Of a stretch of DNA of 64,000 nt, positions 36,665 through 45,291 are shown piece by piece. Both the position numbers and the translations under genes were made by a program. The DNA comes from Lewinellaceae bacterium. Lineage in GTDB: Bacteria > Bacteroidota > Bacteroidia > Chitinophagales > Saprospiraceae. Location: NCBI GenBank assembly GCA_020636375.1, contig JACJXZ010000004.1, forward strand, positions 310,001 to 374,000, in the 5' to 3' direction. The notes under the pieces are model-generated. The model was not told the DNA's origin. It saw only the letters and a list, made by a program, of their open reading frames with translations, and did not search any database. The stretch's first letter is position 1, and every line of letters begins with the position of its first letter.

Positions 36665-37735
36665 TCAGGACAACGTTATCCTCACCTTCCTGGTAGCCGG
36701 ATACCCCACACAGGTTTGTATCACGCCCTGGGTGGACTGGCTGCTGACCGGCCCTTCCGGCAGGTACATGACCACTTCCCCTTCCAGGCAGCGGGCGGTA
36801 CAGGTGGTGCAAATGCCGCTGCGGCAACTGTACGGCAGGTCGAGGCCCGCCTCTTCTGCCGCTTCCAGGACCGATTGGCCGGCCCTTACCGGAAAAGAGG
36901 ACTCGCTGCCGTTGACGGCCAATACCGCCTTCCCGTCCGGAAACTGTGCGGCGGGCGGCCGGTAGGGAGGCGTGACGGTGAACACTTCCTTGTGGATCTT
37001 GCTTTCCGGATGCCCCAGAAAACGAAGGGCATTTTCGGATTTCAGCATCAGCCCCGGCGGGCCGCAGAGGTAGAAATCGACGGCGGAGGCATCGGCCGGC
37101 AGGTTTTTTTGAAGGAGTTCTTCCAGAAGCGCGTTGCCCAGGCGCCCGGAAATAACCTGAGCCCGGCTGGCTTCCGCAATAGCGGATAAATCGCCCCCGG
37201 GGTTGCTGAGCAGCAGCACGGCCCGGAACCGCTCCGGGTAGAGGTGAAGCCAGTGGCTTAGTTCCTCCCGGAAAATAAGGGTCTTCTCATCCCGGTTGGC
37301 GTAAACCAGGACGGCCTGAAACCGGGGCGTGCAGGCCAGCGCGTATTTGATAATGGAAAAAATGGGGGTGATGCCGCTCCCCCCGGCCACCATAAACAAA
37401 TGATGGGGTTGGTTTTGAGGAACCGGAAGGACGAACTGGCCGGCGGGCGGCAAGGCTATGATCTCATCTCCCGGACAGGCATTTTCCACCAGATAGGATG
37501 AGGCCTGCCCGTTGGGCTTGCGCTTGACGGTAATGGTAGGGTAGGGGTCCACCCCGGGGCTGGAAGATAAAGAATAGGACCTCCGGGTTTCCCTGCCCTG
37601 GAATTGAAGCAGCAAGGTCAGGAACTGGCCCGGCTTGTAGGAGAAATAATTGTCCATAGGCTGAAGTACCAGGCTGGCAACATCCGGGGCTTCCATCCGC
37701 TTTTCGAGTATTTTGAGGTGTATCCTGTTTCTCAT
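36665..37735 (-). CDS. Ferredoxin-type NAD(P)H oxidoreductase (PaaE-like)
   Basis: A 356-residue electron-transfer protein with three modules. An FAD-binding domain carries RRSYSLSSSP at about residue 50. An NAD(P)-binding domain carries MVAGGSGITPIFSIIKY and YLCGPPGLM. A C-terminal plant-type 2Fe-2S ferredoxin carries PYSCRSGICTTCTARC and later QTCVGYP. It would pass electrons from NAD(P)H to an oxygenase or desaturase. The partner is not in the window, and no paa gene is near, so a PaaE role is not implied. Confidence 0.88.
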   Translation of the reverse strand: MRNRIHLKILEKRMEAPDVASLVLQPMDNYFSYKPGQFLTLLLQFQGRETRRSYSLSSSPGVDPYPTITVKRKPNGQASSYLVENACPGDEIIALPPAGQFVLPVPQNQPHHLFMVAGGSGITPIFSIIKYALACTPRFQAVLVYANRDEKTLIFREELSHWLHLYPERFRAVLLLSNPGGDLSAIAEASRAQVISGRLGNALLEELLQKNLPADASAVDFYLCGPPGLMLKSENALRFLGHPESKIHKEVFTVTPPYRPPAAQFPDGKAVLAVNGSESSFPVRAGQSVLEAAEEAGLDLPYSCRSGICTTCTARCLEGEVVMYLPEGPVSSQSTQGVIQTCVGYPATRKVRITLS

Positions 37736-37876
37736 GTATGTGGTAAAGGTATTTCTGGCTTGGGAATAAAGACTAAATATACTTTCTTTACGGTTTATTT
37801 GGAATTAAGTTCGCTTTGCAAACAAGGCAAATTTTCGCATGTTCTAAAAACAATGACGGCAGTTTTTGCCTTCTCT

Positions 37877-37908
37877 TTTGTGTGCTGCCGTTATTTGCAC
37901 TATATTTA
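37877..37908 (+). promoter_or_regulatory. Candidate promoter for pdhA
   Basis: TTTG at 37877-37880 and TATATTTA at 37901-37908 are separated by 20 bases, one mismatch from the Bacteroidota TTTG / TAnnTTTG pattern. It predicts a start about 62 bases before the ATG. Confidence 0.45.
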
Positions 37909-37975
37909 AGGACACACCCAATTGCGTTAACCGGCGGGCGCCCAGCCCCGCAAATGCCAAAAACAGAACCACTTT

Positions 37976-39025
37976 ATGGATACAGCAACAGGTAAAAAGA
38001 AAAAAACAGACAACAAAAAAACATCGAAGCCGGCAAAATCCAGTTACAGCAAGGAAATGTACCTCAACTGGTACGAACTCATGCTCCGGATCCGCAAGTT
38101 TGAAGAACGGGCGCTGATGATGTACGGCCAGCAAAAAATCCGCGGCTTCTGCCATGTATACATTGGCCAGGAGGCCATCGCTGCCGGAATGGAATCCGCC
38201 ATCCGCCGGGAGGACGCCATCGTGACGGCCTACCGCCAGCACGGCATCGCCCTGGGCAGGGGGTGTTCCACCGACGCCTGCATGGCCGAGCTGTTCGGAA
38301 AGAAAACCGGCATCGTTAAAGGCAAGGGCGGCTCCATGCACTTCTTCTCTGCCGAACACCGGTACTTCGGCGGCAACGGGATCGTCGGCGCCCAGATTCC
38401 CATCGGCACGGGCATCGCCTTTGCTGAAAAGTATAAAGGGACGGATAACCTCTGCGTCACCATGTTCGGAGATGGCGCCGCCCGCCAGGGGGCCTTGTAC
38501 GAATCCTTCAATATGGCGATGAGCTGGAAGCTCCCCGTCCTCTACGTCGTGGAAAACAACGGATATGCTATGGGCACCAGCGTCAAGCGGACCAGCAACG
38601 TCACGGAACTGTACAAGCTGGGGCAGTCTTTCGACATGCCCGGCGAGCCCGTAGACGGCATGGACCCGGCGGCAGTCCACGAGGCGGTTTCCAAAGCGGC
38701 AGAACACATCCGCGCCGGCAACGGGCCCTTCCTGCTGGAAATGCGCACCTACCGCTACAAAGGGCACTCCGTATCCGACCCCGCCAAATACCGCACCAAG
38801 GAGGAAGTCCAGGAATACAAAGACCGCGACCCCATCAAGATGATCGAGGAAGCTACCCTGAAAGAATCGGTAGCTACCGAAGAAGACATCAAGGCCATCC
38901 AGGACAAGATCAAGCAGGAGATCGCCGACGCCGTGAAGTTCGCCGAAGAGTCGGACTTCCCGGACCCCTCGGCATTGTGGGAAGACAACTACGTCCAGGA
39001 GGATTATCCTTTCATCATGGACTGA
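37976..39025 (+). CDS. pdhA: Pyruvate dehydrogenase E1 component, alpha subunit
   Basis: A 349-residue thiamine-diphosphate enzyme subunit that decarboxylates pyruvate for acetyl-CoA formation. The N-terminus is Lys-rich. The ThDP motif is GDGAARQGALYESFN (about residue 165) ending in VVENNGYAMG, and the phospho-loop region reads YRYKGHSVSDPAKYR. The ending YPFIMD is usual for Bacteroidota. The beta subunit and E2 are not adjacent, which is common in this phylum. The stop codon abuts a dispersed repeat. Confidence 0.94.
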   Translation: MDTATGKKKKTDNKKTSKPAKSSYSKEMYLNWYELMLRIRKFEERALMMYGQQKIRGFCHVYIGQEAIAAGMESAIRREDAIVTAYRQHGIALGRGCSTDACMAELFGKKTGIVKGKGGSMHFFSAEHRYFGGNGIVGAQIPIGTGIAFAEKYKGTDNLCVTMFGDGAARQGALYESFNMAMSWKLPVLYVVENNGYAMGTSVKRTSNVTELYKLGQSFDMPGEPVDGMDPAAVHEAVSKAAEHIRAGNGPFLLEMRTYRYKGHSVSDPAKYRTKEEVQEYKDRDPIKMIEEATLKESVATEEDIKAIQDKIKQEIADAVKFAEESDFPDPSALWEDNYVQEDYPFIMD

Positions 39026-39118
39026 GTACATGGACTGAATTAATGAATGAGTGAATGACTGAATATCCGGGGGCTTAGCCATGTTTTAATGTCTCAATAT
39101 TTCTGTCAACGTACTTAA
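39025..39118. repeat. Dispersed repeat B, copy 1
   Basis: About 94 bp, almost identical to 59326-59419. Its ends are inverted: AAGTACATGGACTGAA-like on one side and AAGTACGTTGACAGAA read from the other. It starts on the last base of the pdhA stop codon. Confidence 0.8.
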
Positions 39119-39146
39119 GGACCTCTTAATATAACATCCGGAAGCG

Positions 39147-39186
39147 AACGGCGACAGGGTTCTCACTCCCTGCCGCCGTTTTTTTA
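39147..39186 (+). terminator. Rho-independent terminator after pdhA
   Basis: aacggcgacaggg pairs with ccctgccgccgtt (one bulge) across a short loop and is followed by ttttttt. Confidence 0.88.
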
Positions 39187-39265
39187 TAGTAAAAAACCCC
39201 TGGATAGAAAACTTTATTTATTTTTGCGTGGCTTTTTCAAACCGGACTGAAAATTGACAACTAAA

Positions 39266-39961
39266 ATGGCAAGAAGAAAAAGAAATCAGAAGAAAGCGGA
39301 TGAGACCTTAGTGGATATTGTTGAGGTTAGGGACAGTGCCCAGAGTTTTGTCGATGAGAACCAACGCCTGATCTTCGGTGCCCTGGTCGCCCTGGTGCTT
39401 GTCGTCGGCGGTGTTTTTGCCTACAACAACTTTTATAAGAAGCCCCGCCAGGCGGAAGCTGCCGAACAGATATCCAAAGCCCAGGAGCAGTTCGAAAGGG
39501 ATTCCTTTGCCCTGGCGCTGACCAACCCGGGCGTGGGTTACATGGGCTTCATCGATATCATTGAAAATTACGGAGGCACCGCCGCCGGGAACTCCGCCAA
39601 ATACTATGCCGGCATCTCTTACCTCAACCTTGGCAAGTACGAGGCCGCAGTCGATTACCTGAAGGATTTCAGCGCAGAAGGCACGATCACCCCGATCATG
39701 AAGAACGGTGCCCTGGGCGACGCCTACTCCGAGCTGAATGATTTCGACAACGCCATGAAGTACTACAAAAAGGCAGTCAACGAAACCGAAAACGACTTCC
39801 TCACGCCCTATTACCTCAAAAAAGTGGGCCTGCTGCACGAACGCAACGGCAACTTTGCCGAAGCTCAGAAAGCCTACCAGGAAATACTGGACAAATACCC
39901 GGATTCCGCAGTGGGCAGGGATATTGAAAAGTATATTACCCGCGTCGCAGCAAAAGGCTAG
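39266..39961 (+). CDS. Membrane-anchored TPR protein
   Basis: A 231-residue protein with a basic start (MARRKRNQKK), one transmembrane helix at about 35-57 (VALVLVVGGVFAYNNFY), and three or four tetratricopeptide repeats facing the periplasm (AKYYAGISYLNLGKYEAAVDYL, split here as AKYYAGISYL and NLGKYEAAVD, and others). An in-frame TTG at 39254 is a less likely start. The layout resembles YfgM-type chaperone partners. It precedes ribH on the same strand by 117 bp. Confidence 0.82.
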   Translation: MARRKRNQKKADETLVDIVEVRDSAQSFVDENQRLIFGALVALVLVVGGVFAYNNFYKKPRQAEAAEQISKAQEQFERDSFALALTNPGVGYMGFIDIIENYGGTAAGNSAKYYAGISYLNLGKYEAAVDYLKDFSAEGTITPIMKNGALGDAYSELNDFDNAMKYYKKAVNETENDFLTPYYLKKVGLLHERNGNFAEAQKAYQEILDKYPDSAVGRDIEKYITRVAAKG

Positions 39962-40078
39962 AATATGTACCCCTCAAGGGGTTGATTTTCACGCGGAGGC
40001 GCGGAGTTGCCCGGTCGTTTTGTCCCATTTACTCTGTGCCTCTGCGCGTGTTTTCCTAAGTACCACAAACCCAACATC

Positions 40079-40594
40079 ATGGTCAGTGCACTGAAAAACC
40101 TTTCCGATTACGACGAAAGCAACGTTCCTTCTGCCGAAGGCCTGTCCTTTGGGATTGTCGTCTCCGAGTGGAATGCCAAAGTCACGCATGCGCTCTATGA
40201 AGGTTGCTACGACACGCTCATCCGCCATGGCGCAAAGGAGGAAAAGATTCACCTCCTGCAGGTCCCCGGTTCCTTTGAGCTGACCGTCGGCGCCAAGATG
40301 CTGGCAGATGAACACAAGGTAGACGCAGTTATTTGCCTGGGATGCGTCATCAAGGGAGAGACGAAACATAACGAGTATATCAACCAGGCTGTGGCAACTG
40401 GCCTGACCAGCCTGAGCATGTTCTACAGCCGCCCCTTCGTGTTCGGCGTACTGACGCCCGATACCGAAGAGCAGGCGCTGGACCGGGCCGGCGGGAAACA
40501 CGGCAACAAGGGCGTAGAAGCTGCCGTGACGGCCATCCGTATGGCAAACCTGAAAAAAGCCATGAAGGGGGGCAAGCCGAAGATTGGGTTTTAG
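40079..40594 (+). CDS. ribH: 6,7-dimethyl-8-ribityllumazine synthase
   Basis: A 171-residue enzyme of riboflavin synthesis that forms the lumazine ring and usually assembles into pentamers or 60-mers. It shows substrate-site segments VSEWNAKVTHAL and VPGSFELTVGAKML, the catalytic His region KGETKHNEYI, and FGVLTPDTEEQA. ATG 40079 is preferred because the frame upstream (to 40007) is the translation of an inverted repeat (cgcggaggcgcggag and ctctgtgcctctgcgc). It is convergent with aroC. Confidence 0.95.
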   Translation: MVSALKNLSDYDESNVPSAEGLSFGIVVSEWNAKVTHALYEGCYDTLIRHGAKEEKIHLLQVPGSFELTVGAKMLADEHKVDAVICLGCVIKGETKHNEYINQAVATGLTSLSMFYSRPFVFGVLTPDTEEQALDRAGGKHGNKGVEAAVTAIRMANLKKAMKGGKPKIGF

Positions 40595-40613
40595 CCCTTA
40601 GGGAATGGTTGCC

Positions 40614-40663
40614 AACAATATAGCAATATAACAATATAACAATATAACAATATAACAATATAG
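40614..40663. repeat. 10-bp tandem repeats (ataacaatat)
   Basis: About five units of ataacaatat, the first variant (atagcaatat), fill the space between the convergent ribH and aroC stops. The same unit occurs at 45168-45222 and in degenerate form near 29302-29331. Confidence 0.85.
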
Positions 40664-40674
40664 CCATCCCCCCC

Positions 40675-41754
40675 CTACACCCGCGCCATCCGCTGCAGCA
40701 ACAAATGGTCAGCCAGCACCAGGGCAGCCATCGCCTCTACGATGGGCACCGCCCGGGGCACCACGCAGGGATCATGCCTTCCTTTTCCTTCCACGATTAC
40801 TGCTTCGCCGGCCTCATTGACGGAATCCTGGGCGGGAACGATGGTGGCCACCGGCTTGAAGGCGGCCCGGAAGTAGATGTCCATCCCGTTGGAAATGCCG
40901 CCCTGTATGCCCCCGGAGTAGTTGGTGTCCGTGCGGATCGCTCCTTCGCCCTTGTAAAAGCGGTCGTTGTGTTCAGAGCCGCGCATTTTCACCCCTTCGA
41001 AGCCGGAGCCGTATTCGAAGCCCTTGCAGGCGTTGATGCTCAGCATGGCCTTTCCGAGGTCGGCGTGCAGCTTGTCGAAGGCCGGGGCGCCCAGGCCGGG
41101 GGGGCAGCCGGCAATGGCACAGCTGACCACGCCGCCGATGGTGTCGCCGGCTTTGCGGACTTCCCGGATCAGGGCTTCCATCTTTTCGGCCATTCCGGGG
41201 TCCGGGCAGCGGACGGGGTTGGATTCCACGAGGCTGAGGTCTAATTCCTGATAGGTTTTTTCCAGGGCCAGGCTTCCTACCTGGCTAACGTAGGCTCGGA
41301 TTTTTATGCCGGTTTGCCGCAGAAGCAGTTTTGCGACCGCGCCCGCCGCCACCCGGGCGGCAGTTTCCCGGGCGGAGGAGCGCCCGCCACCCCGGTAGTC
41401 CCGGATGCCGTATTTGGCCTGGTAGGTGAAATCGGCGTGGGAGGGGCGAAACTTGTCGGCGATGTGGCCGTAGTCCCGCGAGCGGGCGTCGGCATTGAAG
41501 ATCACCATGGCGATGGGCGTGCCGGTGGCCTTGCCTTCAAAGACGCCGGAGAGGATTTCCGCCTGGTCCTCCTCCTTGCGCTGGGTGACGATGCTGGACT
41601 GCCCCGGCCGGCGGCGGCGCAACTCCGCCTGAATAAAGCTTTCATCAACCGGCAGCCCGGCGGGGCAGCCGTCCAGGATAAGGCCGATCGCCCGGCCGTG
41701 GGATTCTCCGAAAGTAGTGACTTTAAATGCTTGTCCTAAGGTGTTGCCTGCCAC
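40675..41754 (-). CDS. aroC: Chorismate synthase
   Basis: A 359-residue FMN-dependent enzyme that converts EPSP to chorismate, the last common step of aromatic amino acid synthesis. Signatures are GESHGRAIG near residue 16, then RDYRGGGRSSARETAARVAAG and GIQGGISNGMDI. The start is GTG at 41754. It is divergent from mutS2 with a 225-bp spacer. Confidence 0.96.
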   Translation of the reverse strand: MAGNTLGQAFKVTTFGESHGRAIGLILDGCPAGLPVDESFIQAELRRRRPGQSSIVTQRKEEDQAEILSGVFEGKATGTPIAMVIFNADARSRDYGHIADKFRPSHADFTYQAKYGIRDYRGGGRSSARETAARVAAGAVAKLLLRQTGIKIRAYVSQVGSLALEKTYQELDLSLVESNPVRCPDPGMAEKMEALIREVRKAGDTIGGVVSCAIAGCPPGLGAPAFDKLHADLGKAMLSINACKGFEYGSGFEGVKMRGSEHNDRFYKGEGAIRTDTNYSGGIQGGISNGMDIYFRAAFKPVATIVPAQDSVNEAGEAVIVEGKGRHDPCVVPRAVPIVEAMAALVLADHLLLQRMARV

Positions 41755-41772
41755 GGTGTTTTAATTTAAAAA

Positions 41773-41816
41773 CTTGTCAGGTTTTGCCGCCGGGGACTCT
41801 TCGCAAACCTGACAAG
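41773..41816. repeat. 12-bp inverted repeat between aroC and mutS2
   Basis: cttgtcaggttt and aaacctgacaag are perfect complements 20 bases apart. It lies close to the aroC start, so it could be an operator, or a copy of a dispersed palindrome. No second copy was found in the window. Confidence 0.5.
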
Positions 41817-41979
41817 CTTATTCGGTAGGCCGCAAAGTTAACAAGTCGCGGGGAACTCTCAGGGGTTATTCTTGTTTTCTAAAAGCACAACCTGGCAGGC
41901 GAAAGGAGGTTTTCTGAAATTCGAGGCTTTTTTACTGCCGAATCCCTTATCTTCGCGCTGCTGAATAAATGGCAAACAG

Positions 41980-44370
41980 ATGCAACTGTTACCCCGAGAT
42001 TTGTACGAAAAGCTGGAGTTTGACAAGGTACTGGAACTACTGGAAAAAGAATGCCTGGGCGAGCTGGGCGTCGAAACAGTGAAAGGCCTCCGGCCGGCGG
42101 ATGACATCAGCCTGATCGAGCGCAGCCTGAACGAGACCCGGGAGTTCCGGCTCTCCATGGATGAAAATGACCACTTCCCGATCTTTTCCTATTCCGTTGT
42201 TTCTGAAGAACTGCGCATGCTGGAGGTGGAAGGCTACGTCCTGCCCGAAGAAGGGCTACGCAATATCCGGAACGTCCTGGTTTTTACCCACCGCATTTTC
42301 CGCTTCTTCAAGGGAGCGCGCCGGGAAACCTATCCGGCGCTCTACGAGAACATTCGCGAACTGTCCTTCGACAAAGCCCTGATCGAATCCATCGAGAAGG
42401 TAGTGGACGAGGATGGGAACATCCGCCCGGACGCCTCCCCCGAGCTCCTGCGGATCCGCCGGCAAATCCAGGCCCGGCAAAAAGAACTGGAACGGCAGTT
42501 CCGCATCATCATCAACGAATACCGCAACAAGGGCTGGCTGTCGGACAATATCGAAAGCTTCCGGAACGGGCGGCGGGTGCTGAGCGTCCCGTCGGAACAC
42601 AAACGCAAAATCCGCGGCATCATCCACGATGAATCCACCACCGGCAAAACGGCCTTCATCGAACCGGAAGCCATCATCGAGATCAACAACGACATCTTCG
42701 ACCTGGAAACGGAAGAGCGCCGGGAAATCTACCGCATCCTGCGCGAGCTGAGCGCCGAGCTGCGCCCCTACGTCCCGCAAATCCGCATCTACCAGGACGT
42801 CCTGGGCCACTTCGATTTCGTGCAGGCCAAAGCCCGGCTCGCCCAGCAGATGCAAGCCGTGCAACCCAAGCTCTTCGACAAGCCTCATTTCGGCATCCAG
42901 CAGGGCAGGCACCCCTTGTTGTACCTCAAAAACAAAAGGCTGGAGAAGAAGACCGTGCCTTTCGACTTCCAGCTCCTGGGCAACAACCGCATCCTGATGC
43001 TGAGCGGGCCCAACGCCGGGGGCAAATCCATCACCCTGAAATCCGTAGGCCTGATGCAGCTCATGTTGCAGTCCGGCCTGCTCGTCCCCATGGATGAAGG
43101 CTCGGAAATGGGGGTTTTCCACAAAATGTTCGCCGATATCGGAGACCAGCAATCCATCGAGGACGACCTCAGTACCTACAGCTCCCGCCTGGAAAACATG
43201 CGCAACTTCCTGGAGCAGGCGGATAGGAACACGCTCGTGCTGATCGACGAGTTCGGCTCCGGCACCGACCCCAAGATCGGGGGGGCCATTGCCGAAGCCA
43301 TCCTGGTAGAGCTTAACTACAAAAAGGTCTTTGGCGTCATCACCACCCACTACAGCAACCTCAAGGTCTTCGCCTTTAAGGCAAAGGGCATCGTGAACGG
43401 CTCCATGTATTTCGACAAGGAAAGCCTCTCCCCAACCTACGAGCTGCAGGTCGGCCGCCCGGGCAGCTCCTATGCCTATGAGATTGCCGAGAAAAGCGGC
43501 CTGAGCAAAAAAGTGCTGGACTACGCCAAACACCGCACCGGCAAAAACGAAAAGGCCGTCGACCAGTTGCTGGTGGACCTCCAGCAGGAGAAGCAGGAAC
43601 TGGAAAGCAAACTCCAGGAGATGAAAGACCGGGAGGACAAGCTGGATAAGCTCATCAAAAACTACGAACAGCTGCACCGGGAGCTGGAATTCCGCCGGAA
43701 AAAGATGAAGCTGGAGCTAAAAGAACAGGCCCTCCAGCAGGCCGCCCGGGACAATAAAGAGATGGAACGGCTCGTCCGGGAGATCAAGGAACAGCAAAAC
43801 ATCGAAAAGGCCAAAGAAATAGCCATGCAGGCCCGGGAGGAACGCCAACAGCTGTCCGAAGAGGTCGGAGGCCTGCGGGAAGAGATTTATTACCAGCCGG
43901 TAGCCAAAGAAGAAAAGCACAAGGCGATTCAGGTGGGCGACTTCGTCAAGCTGCGCACCGGCGGCGCGACGGGCACCGTCGAGTCCATCGACCGCAACAA
44001 GGCAGTGGTCACCATGGGCCAGATGCGGATGACCATCAAACTGCGGGACCTGCAGCACGCCCGGGCGCCCCTGGAGGTTCAAAGCTCGAGGAGCGTACAG
44101 TCCGACACGGTCGCCCAGACGGCTACCTTCGAATCGAAACTGGATATCCGGGGGATGCGCTATGACGAGGCGCTAAAAGTCGTGGAAGACTTCGTCGACC
44201 AGGCCCTCATCTCCAATACCACCAGCCTGCAGATCGTCCATGGCAAGGGCAACGGCATACTGCGCAACGCTGTCCGGAAAAAACTGAAGGAATACAACGT
44301 AGATATGGACATCTGGCACCCCGAACAGCAACAGGGCGGCGACGGGGTGACTTTGGTGGAGATAAAATAA
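41980..44370 (+). CDS. mutS2: MutS2 family DNA- or ribosome-binding ATPase
   Basis: A 796-residue protein without the mismatch-recognition domain of MutS1. The core and lever domains span about 1-320. The ABC-type ATPase has LSGPNAGGKSITLK (about 342-355) and LVLIDEFGSGTDPKIGGA. A long coiled coil follows (about 515-630, Glu/Lys rich). The C-terminal Smr nuclease domain (about 715-790) has LDIRGMRYDEA and IVHGKGNGILR. The family suppresses recombination or splits collided ribosomes. The gene is complete. Confidence 0.95.
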   Translation: MQLLPRDLYEKLEFDKVLELLEKECLGELGVETVKGLRPADDISLIERSLNETREFRLSMDENDHFPIFSYSVVSEELRMLEVEGYVLPEEGLRNIRNVLVFTHRIFRFFKGARRETYPALYENIRELSFDKALIESIEKVVDEDGNIRPDASPELLRIRRQIQARQKELERQFRIIINEYRNKGWLSDNIESFRNGRRVLSVPSEHKRKIRGIIHDESTTGKTAFIEPEAIIEINNDIFDLETEERREIYRILRELSAELRPYVPQIRIYQDVLGHFDFVQAKARLAQQMQAVQPKLFDKPHFGIQQGRHPLLYLKNKRLEKKTVPFDFQLLGNNRILMLSGPNAGGKSITLKSVGLMQLMLQSGLLVPMDEGSEMGVFHKMFADIGDQQSIEDDLSTYSSRLENMRNFLEQADRNTLVLIDEFGSGTDPKIGGAIAEAILVELNYKKVFGVITTHYSNLKVFAFKAKGIVNGSMYFDKESLSPTYELQVGRPGSSYAYEIAEKSGLSKKVLDYAKHRTGKNEKAVDQLLVDLQQEKQELESKLQEMKDREDKLDKLIKNYEQLHRELEFRRKKMKLELKEQALQQAARDNKEMERLVREIKEQQNIEKAKEIAMQAREERQQLSEEVGGLREEIYYQPVAKEEKHKAIQVGDFVKLRTGGATGTVESIDRNKAVVTMGQMRMTIKLRDLQHARAPLEVQSSRSVQSDTVAQTATFESKLDIRGMRYDEALKVVEDFVDQALISNTTSLQIVHGKGNGILRNAVRKKLKEYNVDMDIWHPEQQQGGDGVTLVEIK

Positions 44371-44388
44371 GGAGTGAAGGATTGGATT

Positions 44389-44470
44389 AGTGAATGAGTG
44401 AATAGAACAGTCCTGTAGAATAGTTGAATTCAGAAATCATACATCCCTTACTTCTATTCACTCATTCACT
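44389..44470. terminator. Long inverted repeat between convergent mutS2 and ndk
   Basis: agtgaatgagtgaatag (44389-44405) is perfectly complementary to 44454-44470. Further cattcactcattccctc units follow. The position suggests a shared terminator assembled from short repeats. Confidence 0.5.
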
Positions 44471-44485
44471 CATTCCCTCATTCCC

Positions 44486-44905
44486 TCAAAACATCTCCGT
44501 AGCCGCAAAGTGGAAGCTGGCTTCCCGGGCGGCGTTCTCGTCCGAGTCGGCGCCATGCACGGCGTTTTCTCCGATGCTTTTGGCGAACAGGGCGCGGATG
44601 GTGCCCGGGGCGGCCTTGGCCGGGTCAGTAGCGCCGATCAGCTCGCGGAAGGACTCCACGGCATTATCTTTTTCCAGCACGGCGGCGACGATAGGGCCGG
44701 AGGACATGAACTCCACCAGTTCTCCGTAGAACGGCCGTTCTTTATGCACTTCGTAGAATTCGCCGGCTTTTTCCGTCGACAGTTTGGTCAGCTTCATCGC
44801 TACGATCCGGAATCCCGCCTCGTTGATCTTGGCGAGGATGCCTCCGATATGGCCCGCCTTGACAGCATCGGGCTTGATCATGGTAAACGTTCTGTTGCCT
44901 GCCAT
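44486..44905 (-). CDS. ndk: Nucleoside diphosphate kinase
   Basis: A 139-residue enzyme exchanging gamma-phosphate between nucleoside di- and triphosphates. The phospho-acceptor is H117 in ENAVHGADSDENA, and the opening is RTFTMIKPDAV. ATG 44905 is the family start; the frame extends to 44947 without similarity. Confidence 0.96.
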   Translation of the reverse strand: MAGNRTFTMIKPDAVKAGHIGGILAKINEAGFRIVAMKLTKLSTEKAGEFYEVHKERPFYGELVEFMSSGPIVAAVLEKDNAVESFRELIGATDPAKAAPGTIRALFAKSIGENAVHGADSDENAAREASFHFAATEMF

Positions 44906-45055
44906 TATGATATTAGTTTTTTTGTGTTTTTTTAAAAAGCGCTGCAAAAGTAAGGAAAGTGGCGGGAAGGGGGAAAAGAGGGCGGGTATTTTTGCGCTTT
45001 ATTTTGCCGGCGAACGTTTCATTGGCACGTCGCTAAGTAAGTGGACAACAATTAG

Positions 45056-45157
45056 GGCTACCCGTCTAAGGCTGGACACTCCATGCCTCCTGTACACGCT
45101 CGGCCTCGACTCCGCTCGGCTTTCCCCTTTCTGCTGTCCAACCTTAGACGGATAGCC
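45056..45157. mobile_element. 102-bp MITE with 23-bp inverted ends and 8-bp target duplication
   Basis: The left end ggctacccgtctaagg... (45056-45078) and right end (45135-45157) are inverted with three differences. Directly outside, acaattag occurs at both 45048-45055 and 45158-45165. The element has no gene. A related copy lies at 56598-56764, and repeat A at 51720 shares the end sequence. The autonomous transposase is not in the window. Confidence 0.85.
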
Positions 45158-45167
45158 ACAATTAGCG

Positions 45168-45222
45168 TAACAATATAACAATATAACAATATAACAATAT
45201 AACAATATAGCCATATAACAAT
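45168..45222. repeat. 10-bp tandem repeats (ataacaatat), second array
   Basis: About five units in the same phase and sequence as 40614-40663, here inside the split repeat B-like element. Confidence 0.85.
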
Positions 45223-45291
45223 TGCCCCAGGAACAGAGCTGCAAGCCACGCTTTCGAAGCACCATTAGTTACTATAAATGTGTCCAACTAC

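Noticed and set aside
37844..39082. 412-codon minus-strand frame opposite pdhA
   Set aside because: Its N-terminal MAKPPDIQSFTHSLIQSMYS comes from repeat B and the rest is the antisense of pdhA; the same start appears at 59383 from the other copy of the repeat.
42256..43677. 473-codon minus-strand frame opposite mutS2
   Set aside because: Antisense shadow; mutS2 motifs are intact on the other strand.
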